Made by a program: the position numbers and the translations under genes. Of a stretch of DNA of 64,000 nt, positions 58,906-64,000 are shown one piece after another; within the stretch, counting starts at the first letter, position 1; each line of letters starts with the position of its first letter. This DNA is from Lacticaseibacillus suilingensis. GTDB taxonomy: Bacteria > Bacillota > Bacilli > Lactobacillales > Lactobacillaceae. Under the pieces are notes generated by a model, which did no database searches, was not told the DNA's origin, and worked only from the letters and a program-made list of their open reading frames with translations. The DNA lies in contig NZ_BOLV01000001.1 of NCBI RefSeq assembly GCF_016861845.1, positions 124,001-188,000 on the forward strand, read 5' to 3'.

Positions 58906-59492
58906 ATTCAAAAAATGATAAGTCCGGCGTCACAGTGAGATAGTAACCAATCAAATATACAATATACTACCTGCGATAATGATAGGTTAAAATTCGACGA
59001 TTTCCAAAATAACGAACAAAAAGTCAGCTTTTCACAGTGTCCTTACCATCAAAAAATAACAATATTTTCCCTGCCGAGAATTTAGGTACCACTGACGGAA
59101 AATTGCGGTACTTCGTCGATATTAAACGGCATTAAGGTTCTTCGTTACCAGGATTCCAAACGAGGAAAGGGCGGGATAAACGTTGATTTCAGTGTATTTT
59201 GCGGGCATTGACGGGGTAAAATTTAATTTTTGAGATCTGACTTGAAAACGGGTCTTTGCAAACCGTACCACTGTACCGTTTGCGGCTGGTTGCTCCAAAA
59301 AAGTCGAGTATCAGTGAAGCACGGATTCCAAAAATACTAAAAAATTTACGTCTTTTCTGCGTGGGTTATTATAGACAATTATTTATATCGGTATTACACT
59401 TTAGTCGATATCCGTAGAGAAAAACTCATAATAAGCGATAAAGGGGAATTTGGCGGATATAAATTTGCATTATCCTATGGGAGGAATTTGAT
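58906..59492. other. 587-bp AT-rich non-coding leader upstream of the surface protein
   Basis: No gene is visible. The region is much more AT-rich than its neighbours and contains repeated GGATTCCAAA (near 59151 and 59324), CGGTAC/GGTACC motifs (near 59093, 59111 and 59264) and the interrupted palindrome at 59258-59283. GGGAGGAAT precedes the ATG of the downstream gene. It is probably a complex promoter region. Confidence 0.6.
59258..59283 (+). promoter_or_regulatory. Interrupted palindrome (likely operator)
   Basis: GCAAAC-C-GTAC / GTAC-C-GTTTGC around CACT, pairing at 10 of 11 positions. It lies 210 bp upstream of the surface protein gene. Confidence 0.5.
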
Positions 59493-60872
59493 ATGAAGAA
59501 TCGTCAAGGGGCAAAGAAACTCTATAAGGCTCACAAGACCTGGATTGCAGCTGGTCTTGCGGCAGCAACACTGTTCAGTGTTCAAGCCTTGGGTACGCAG
59601 ACCGTAGCTGCTGATGCGACGCCTGCACAAACGGAAACCGCGACAAAGACCGAGCTACTTAATGTGATTGCGGGCAACAAAGATCAATTTGCTCAGCAAG
59701 GCGTGGGAAATGTCACCGATACCGTGACAGGTAAGTCCTTCTACGGCGATCTTGATGCTTTGAAGGCGCAAGTCGAAAACGGCACCATCACGTCAAAGAC
59801 GCAACTGTTTGAAGCATTGAAGCCGGTGATGGAAGGCTTTAAGGAATACACCAAAGAACAGTTTAAAAAACAAGTCGCAGCAGTAGGCAATCAGATCTAC
59901 ACGCCAACTGGTCGGACCTATTTTGGGCAGATTGACTATCTCTTCAATAACGCTACGGTAACTTCCGATGATGATTCGACTAATTTAAACCTCGACTATA
60001 GCGCCTTGCAGGATGTGTTGGATGCAGCCAAAGAAGCAGCATCCAAAAAAACCATCAAGATTGATTACATTAATGAAGATAACAATGAGGTAGTTGGGCA
60101 AACGAGCTACACGATTGACAGGAGCGCTGCGGTCTCCTATGACCAAGTCAAGGAGAACTTGCCGAAAGATTACCGTCTTGATACGACAAACAAGGGTCGT
60201 TATGACGAAGCTAACAATAAGTACTATGTTCCGGTCAAGGCAACGAAGACGATTAAGGTTGACTTGATTGATGAAGAGACCAATGAGGTACTTAATGGAC
60301 TGAGCTATACGGTTGACAAGGGTTCTGGTGTTCCCGCAGCTGAAGTTGAGAAGGAATTGCCGGCTGGTTACACCATTGATGCAGCAAATATCAAGTACGA
60401 CGAAAAGTACAATAAATACTATGTGCCAGTTAAGGCGCCAAGCAAGACCATCAAGGTGGACTATATCGATACCACGACGCTCGAAGTGCTGAAGCAAACC
60501 TCATACACTGTTGCTTCAAAGGGTGGCGTCAGCCGGGATCAGATTGAAAGCGATGTGCCAGCCGGTTATACAATTGACGAAACTCAAATCGGTTGGGATC
60601 AGGCTAACAACAAGTACTACGTCGGTGTTTACAAGAAGGCTAAGGTTACCCCAACCACGACAGTAACCACGCCAAAGACGCCAGCAACGCCAACTAAGAC
60701 CTCGACTTCAAAGTCGACAACGCAGGCTAAAACAGCCCCTGCTACTAAGAAGGCAACCAAGACCCTGCCTAAGACAGGCGACACGACCAACACGGTTGCT
60801 TCCTCGATCGGGGTGGTTGCGGTGATCGGTGCCTTGTTCGGCTTGGCCGGCACCACCAAGAAGCGCGCCTAA
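59493..60872 (+). CDS. LPxTG surface protein with three MucBP-like repeats
   Basis: 459 residues. The signal region has 'KKLYKAHKTWIAAGLAAATLF', a KxYKxGKxW variant with His in place of Gly (residues 8-28), and cleavage near 40. An N-terminal helical domain covers about 45-175. Three repeats of about 68 residues (180-385) each begin KTIK(I/V)D and end in 'NKYYV' plus P/G. A Thr/Lys/Pro wall-spanning linker precedes LPKTGD at 425-430, followed by a membrane helix and KKRA. Codon use is more AT-rich than neighbours. It lies behind a long AT-rich control region and may have been acquired. Confidence 0.9.
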   Translation: MKNRQGAKKLYKAHKTWIAAGLAAATLFSVQALGTQTVAADATPAQTETATKTELLNVIAGNKDQFAQQGVGNVTDTVTGKSFYGDLDALKAQVENGTITSKTQLFEALKPVMEGFKEYTKEQFKKQVAAVGNQIYTPTGRTYFGQIDYLFNNATVTSDDDSTNLNLDYSALQDVLDAAKEAASKKTIKIDYINEDNNEVVGQTSYTIDRSAAVSYDQVKENLPKDYRLDTTNKGRYDEANNKYYVPVKATKTIKVDLIDEETNEVLNGLSYTVDKGSGVPAAEVEKELPAGYTIDAANIKYDEKYNKYYVPVKAPSKTIKVDYIDTTTLEVLKQTSYTVASKGGVSRDQIESDVPAGYTIDETQIGWDQANNKYYVGVYKKAKVTPTTTVTTPKTPATPTKTSTSKSTTQAKTAPATKKATKTLPKTGDTTNTVASSIGVVAVIGALFGLAGTTKKRA

Positions 60873-60890
60873 TTAAGGCTTCACCCGAAA

Positions 60891-60914
60891 GTCTCTCTGC
60901 GGAGAGGCTTTTTT
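60891..60914 (+). terminator. Terminator of the surface protein gene
   Basis: GTCTCTC pairs with GAGAGGC around TGCG and is followed by six T. Confidence 0.75.
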
Positions 60915-60963
60915 GCGTGGAATCAAAGAGCCTGCCGCGAGGCGACAGGCTCAAGGGTGAGCG

Positions 60964-61461
60964 TCACTTGGCGTGCGTTTCGAGGTAAGCCAAGGCGCTA
61001 TCGTAATCAGGTTCTTCGGTTTGTTCTTCAATCAGTTCGCGGTAAACAATCTTGCCTTCAGGATTGGTGATCCAAACGCTGCGAGCATTGGTGTTATTAT
61101 CAGCAACATACAGGCCCATGGCTTGGCCAAAGCTGCCGGCTTCGTCAGAGAGCAGTTGCATCTGCTTGACGCCTTCCGCTGCGCACCAGTTTTGCTGCTG
61201 AGCAATGGTGTTGGTGGAAATGGTGAAGAAGTTGATGTCGGCAAAGCCATCGGCGGCTTGATTGAAGTTCTTGGTGGAGACGCTACATACGCGGGTATCG
61301 ATATCTGGCACTACGCTGATCAGGCTATAGTGGCCTGCTAAGTCGCGGTCAGAGACGGTATGGCCATCGGCGGCTTTGACGGTAAAAGCCGGCAGGTTGT
61401 GGCCGATCATTGGCGGTTCGCCGTTTGTTTGCTGCGGCGCACCATGACGGGTGATTTTCAA
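60964..61461 (-). CDS. tpx: Thiol peroxidase
   Basis: 165 residues, an atypical 2-Cys peroxiredoxin. The peroxidatic Cys59 is in 'PDIDTRVCSVST' and the resolving Cys93 in 'QNWCAAEG'. The start 'GHNLPAFTVKAADGHTVSDRDLAG' is the standard Tpx pattern. It reduces hydrogen peroxide and lipid peroxides with thioredoxin. The gene stands alone; GGAGGGATT precedes the ATG. Confidence 0.95.
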   Translation of the reverse strand: MKITRHGAPQQTNGEPPMIGHNLPAFTVKAADGHTVSDRDLAGHYSLISVVPDIDTRVCSVSTKNFNQAADGFADINFFTISTNTIAQQQNWCAAEGVKQMQLLSDEAGSFGQAMGLYVADNNTNARSVWITNPEGKIVYRELIEEQTEEPDYDSALAYLETHAK

Positions 61462-61607
61462 AAGAATCCCTCCTATTGAACGAATCGGCAGTCCAAACGA
61501 CTGCGCTCATCTTCAGTTTAGCATAGAAAAGGCTGGGTGTGTTTCTTTGCGGCTAGCGCTTACGGGTTGCTACAATTGAAGTGAGCCTTTGCAAAGGAGG
61601 TGCAGCC

Positions 61608-62099
61608 ATGGCTAAGGTGGTCGTTGTTTATTTATCGCAGTCGGGGTTTACTCAGAAATACGCGATGTGGATCGCGCGTGAGCTGCACTGCGAGGTGGTG
61701 GATAGTAAGTTCGTCACCACGCCAGATTTGGTGCAAGCGCGTCTGGTGGTGTACGGTGCGCACGCCAAAAATTCTGGGGTGATGGGGTTTCGGCAGTTTT
61801 ACGCCCGGTTTCAGCTTTCGTTGCCGCAGCAGATGATTGTGTTTGGCACCGGGATTCAGCCGGCGGCGCAACTGGATTTGTCAGGGATTCGAGAGCGAAC
61901 CTTTCGCAAATGCCAGCGCGAACCGCAGCTGTTTTACTTCAACGGTCAGGTCGATGAATCAGCGCTACCGCTGCGCTTGAAGCTACCGTACCATTACCAT
62001 CAGCGCAGGCTCACCGAGGCGCCGCCGCAATGCGGGGTGCGCACGATTTTACCGTTGCTGGAAGCGGTAGATCGGCTGGATGAAAAAGGGTTGCTGTGA
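61608..62099 (+). CDS. Flavodoxin-like domain protein
   Basis: 163 residues. 'AKVVVVYLSQSGFTQKYAMWIARELHCEVVD' is the FMN phosphate loop of the flavodoxin_5/HemG-like group. 'ARLVVYGAHAKNSGVMGFRQFYARF' is the second flavin loop. The C-terminal third ('ERTFRKCQREPQLFYFNGQVDESAL') is characteristic of small lactobacillus relatives. AAAGGAGG lies seven bases before ATG 61608. The stop directly abuts the stop of pepF. The electron partner is unknown. Confidence 0.8.
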   Translation: MAKVVVVYLSQSGFTQKYAMWIARELHCEVVDSKFVTTPDLVQARLVVYGAHAKNSGVMGFRQFYARFQLSLPQQMIVFGTGIQPAAQLDLSGIRERTFRKCQREPQLFYFNGQVDESALPLRLKLPYHYHQRRLTEAPPQCGVRTILPLLEAVDRLDEKGLL

Positions 62100-63908
62100 T
62101 CACCCGTTGATTTGGGTGGTTAAGGCTTCAATCTGGTGTTCCGTGTCGTCAAGGAAACTGATCATTTGCTTCAGTGGTGCATCAGTACTGATGTCCACCC
62201 CGGCGACTTGGGCGGCTTCAAGTGGGGCCTTGGTGTCACCAAGGGCCAAGAAGCGCTGCCAGTCAGCAATCGCCGCTTCGCCATCTTGAGCGAGGCGCAG
62301 GTAGGCCGAAGTTGAGATTACCATTGAGGCCGAGTAGGTGTAGGAATATAAGCCCATATAATAATGACTTTGGCGCATCCACGTCAGTTCTGGCATGCCA
62401 TCGTCCAAATCAACGGCATCGCCCCAGAACTGGTGCAGGACGCCTTTTTTGATTTCATTCAACTTAGCGGCGTCGAAGGACTCGCCGGCGTCAATCAAGG
62501 TGTAAACCTCGCGCTGGAAGGCTGCTTCCAGCAAGTGGGTGACACAGTTGTGGAAGTAGGTATCGGAAAGCAGCCGGCTCAAGGCGTAGCGCTGCAGCCG
62601 CGGTTCCTGGTACTCACTGAGCAAACTGTGGGTCAGTAGCAGTTCGTGGAAGGTGCTGGGCGCTTCGCTGATGTAAGTCGATTGTCCGCTGGCCAAAATG
62701 CTGTGTTGCTCGCCGGCCAATGTCATTTGCCCGGTGTGGCCGAGTTCGTGCACCAGGGTGTAGAGCGCTGGCAGCGTATCCGCCCAGCTCATTTCGACAT
62801 ACGGATGCACGCCGTAAACACTGGCGGCAAACGCGCCCGATTCCTTGCCCTGATTAGCCGCAAAATCCACCCAACGCTCTGGGAAGGCCTGCATAATCCG
62901 AGCTTGGTAAGCCTGGCCCATGGGCGCAATCGCCTTGGCAATGGCAGCTGGCGCTTCCGCCAGACTGATGGTAGGCGTGTAGGTCAGATCCAAGTCGATT
63001 TGCAAATCGGTGTAGCCAATGTGATCGAGACCCCAGAGCTGTTTGATGAGCGTGACGTAGCGCCGCATGATTGGCGCGAGGCCGTTCATCAGGCCGTCGA
63101 TTTGGCGGTCGAACATTTCACGGGTGACTTCCTGCGGCGCGAGTAAGTAATCGAAAACGGAGTCAAAACCGCGCATGGTGGCCAGCGTCTTTTCCTTGGC
63201 CACTTGCGCATAGTAACCAGCCGCCATCGTGTTTTGGTAGCGCGCGAGGGTGGCGCAGAATTGATGATACGCGGCGCGGCGCACTTTGGTGTTGGGGTGC
63301 TTTTGATATTCCTCTTCATATAGAACAAAGGAGAGCGGATACGTTTGCCCATCCACTTCGAAGCTGCCGAAATCCATGTCCCCAAAAATGGCCTGACTAC
63401 GCATGGTGTCCGGTGCGTTCAAGGCGGGATCGAGTTCAGCCAGCACCTGCTCAGCCGCCAGCGGCAAGGCGTGATGCTTTTCGAGCAAAATGTGGCGGAT
63501 GAAGGCGGCATGGTCTTCAGTGTCTTCCGCGGCCTTGAGCACTGCTTCCGGCTGGCCTTGCAGCTCGGTGGTAAAGAATTGCAGCTGGGCGTCGTTTTGC
63601 GCCAGCAGGCTTTCCACCCGGTGCAGGCGCGCATTGGCCTTGGGGTCGGTGGTGTCAGCAGATTGCGGCAGGAAGGCGTAAGCGCTAATGTGATCGGCGA
63701 GCACTTGTAAGCTGGCGTAGTCGTCGAGTGCGTCGTCAATCACCGGCGCCTCGTTTAACCGACCAGAATAAATGCGAACGAAGTCGGTGGTGAGGGCTTG
63801 CAGTTGCTTAATGGCACTTTCAAAATCAGTCTCGGTGGCAAAAATAGCAGTGAGGTCCCAAGTTAGCGCGGGATCAACGGCGCTGCGCGGTGGTAAGGCG
63901 GTAGGCAT
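62100..63908 (-). CDS. pepF: Oligoendopeptidase F (M3 family)
   Basis: 602 residues, full length, no signal peptide, so cytosolic. The zinc motif is 'LVHELGHTGQ' (His387, Glu388, His391), with the third ligand Glu in 'YISEAPSTFHE' about 25 residues later. The N-terminal 'DPALTWDLTAIFATETDFESAIKQL' is the PepF start. It cleaves peptides of 7-17 residues for nitrogen use and peptide turnover. AGGAGTG precedes the ATG; its promoter lies in 63909-64000. Confidence 0.95.
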   Translation of the reverse strand: MPTALPPRSAVDPALTWDLTAIFATETDFESAIKQLQALTTDFVRIYSGRLNEAPVIDDALDDYASLQVLADHISAYAFLPQSADTTDPKANARLHRVESLLAQNDAQLQFFTTELQGQPEAVLKAAEDTEDHAAFIRHILLEKHHALPLAAEQVLAELDPALNAPDTMRSQAIFGDMDFGSFEVDGQTYPLSFVLYEEEYQKHPNTKVRRAAYHQFCATLARYQNTMAAGYYAQVAKEKTLATMRGFDSVFDYLLAPQEVTREMFDRQIDGLMNGLAPIMRRYVTLIKQLWGLDHIGYTDLQIDLDLTYTPTISLAEAPAAIAKAIAPMGQAYQARIMQAFPERWVDFAANQGKESGAFAASVYGVHPYVEMSWADTLPALYTLVHELGHTGQMTLAGEQHSILASGQSTYISEAPSTFHELLLTHSLLSEYQEPRLQRYALSRLLSDTYFHNCVTHLLEAAFQREVYTLIDAGESFDAAKLNEIKKGVLHQFWGDAVDLDDGMPELTWMRQSHYYMGLYSYTYSASMVISTSAYLRLAQDGEAAIADWQRFLALGDTKAPLEAAQVAGVDISTDAPLKQMISFLDDTEHQIEALTTQING

Positions 63909-64000
63909 ACAATCACTCCTTCATTTCAGTTTGGCCTCAGTATAGCATGCAAGCTAATGGGATTATCAGCTGTGCGTTTTTTTCGGCTGTTATTTTTGGT

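Overview
The window looks like a chromosomal segment from a GC-rich member of the Lactobacillaceae, probably Lacticaseibacillus or a close relative; I cannot name the species. The grounds are family-level. There is a malolactic locus (mleR/mleS/mleP) next to fumC, two LPKTGD-anchored MucBP-type surface proteins with KxYKxGKxW-like signal peptides, strong AGGAGG ribosome sites, a LexA/SOS system of Firmicutes type, and many lactobacillus-type small families (DUF4230, DUF3278, DUF2975, DUF5808). I see no rRNA, CRISPR array, insertion sequence, prophage or plasmid gene.

Layout. 1-2225: truncated DUF4230 gene, GNAT/lipoprotein pair, HAD phosphatase. 2287-6923: LexA-box-controlled sbcD-sbcC and a tiny basic protein. 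7138-10088: NUDIX, DUF3278, then a self-regulated GntR(YtrA)-DUF5808-DUF1648 operon. 10174-14017: sugar acetyltransferase/MFS pair and a two-gene chromate transporter divergent from a LysR regulator. 14142-18997: XRE regulator, Cof hydrolase, mutY (lacking the Fe-S cysteines), flavin oxidoreductase, DUF308 protein, pdxK/thiD kinase. 19100-22083: a highly structured GC-rich non-coding block, a membrane protein, and an unrecognised two-gene operon. 22301-28817: MFS transporter, two tRNA-Ala genes (CGC and GGC), and a GH35 beta-galactosidase, AraC regulator and PTS IIC group. 28957-36840: DUF2975/HTH pair, small membrane protein, nrdD with NrdR-like boxes, MFS, LiaF-like/LytTR pair, and an amino-acid ABC transporter without its ATPase. 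37053-43688: 2,211-residue MucBP adhesin. 44056-48968: small metabolic and membrane genes and an AI-2E family transporter. 49104-51498: lexA, a shortened AEC carrier, formyl-THF cyclo-ligase, DUF488. 51611-56618: fumC-mleR divergent from mleS-mleP. 56765-63908: YitT, metallophosphoesterase, second anchored surface protein behind a 587-bp AT-rich leader, tpx, flavodoxin-like protein and pepF.

How the genes work together. The mle genes form a malate-to-lactate module with a malate/lactate carrier and a MleR regulator, and fumC is co-transcribed with mleR to link malate with fumarate. lexA and sbcDC carry matching operator sites inside their promoters, so double-strand-break processing is probably damage-inducible here. 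Two genes encode surface adhesins. The GH35 enzyme, AraC regulator and lactose/cellobiose-type IIC suggest import and hydrolysis of beta-galactosides under catabolite control.

The most interesting signals are non-coding. The first is a repeated module of consecutive hairpins in which GGAGG sits in a hairpin loop directly before a 12-18 codon ORF (minus strand near 23518-23623, plus strand near 43792-43908). The second is a different palindromic element present twice (19104-19220 and 32358-32473), with compensatory changes in three stems. The first copy of it abuts a 34-bp inverted repeat enclosing three hairpins. Two transporters (MFS at 10785, AEC at 49774) appear to carry in-frame internal deletions. 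Two short genes (17313-17492 and 29710-29880), each encoding fewer than 60 residues, are easily overlooked.
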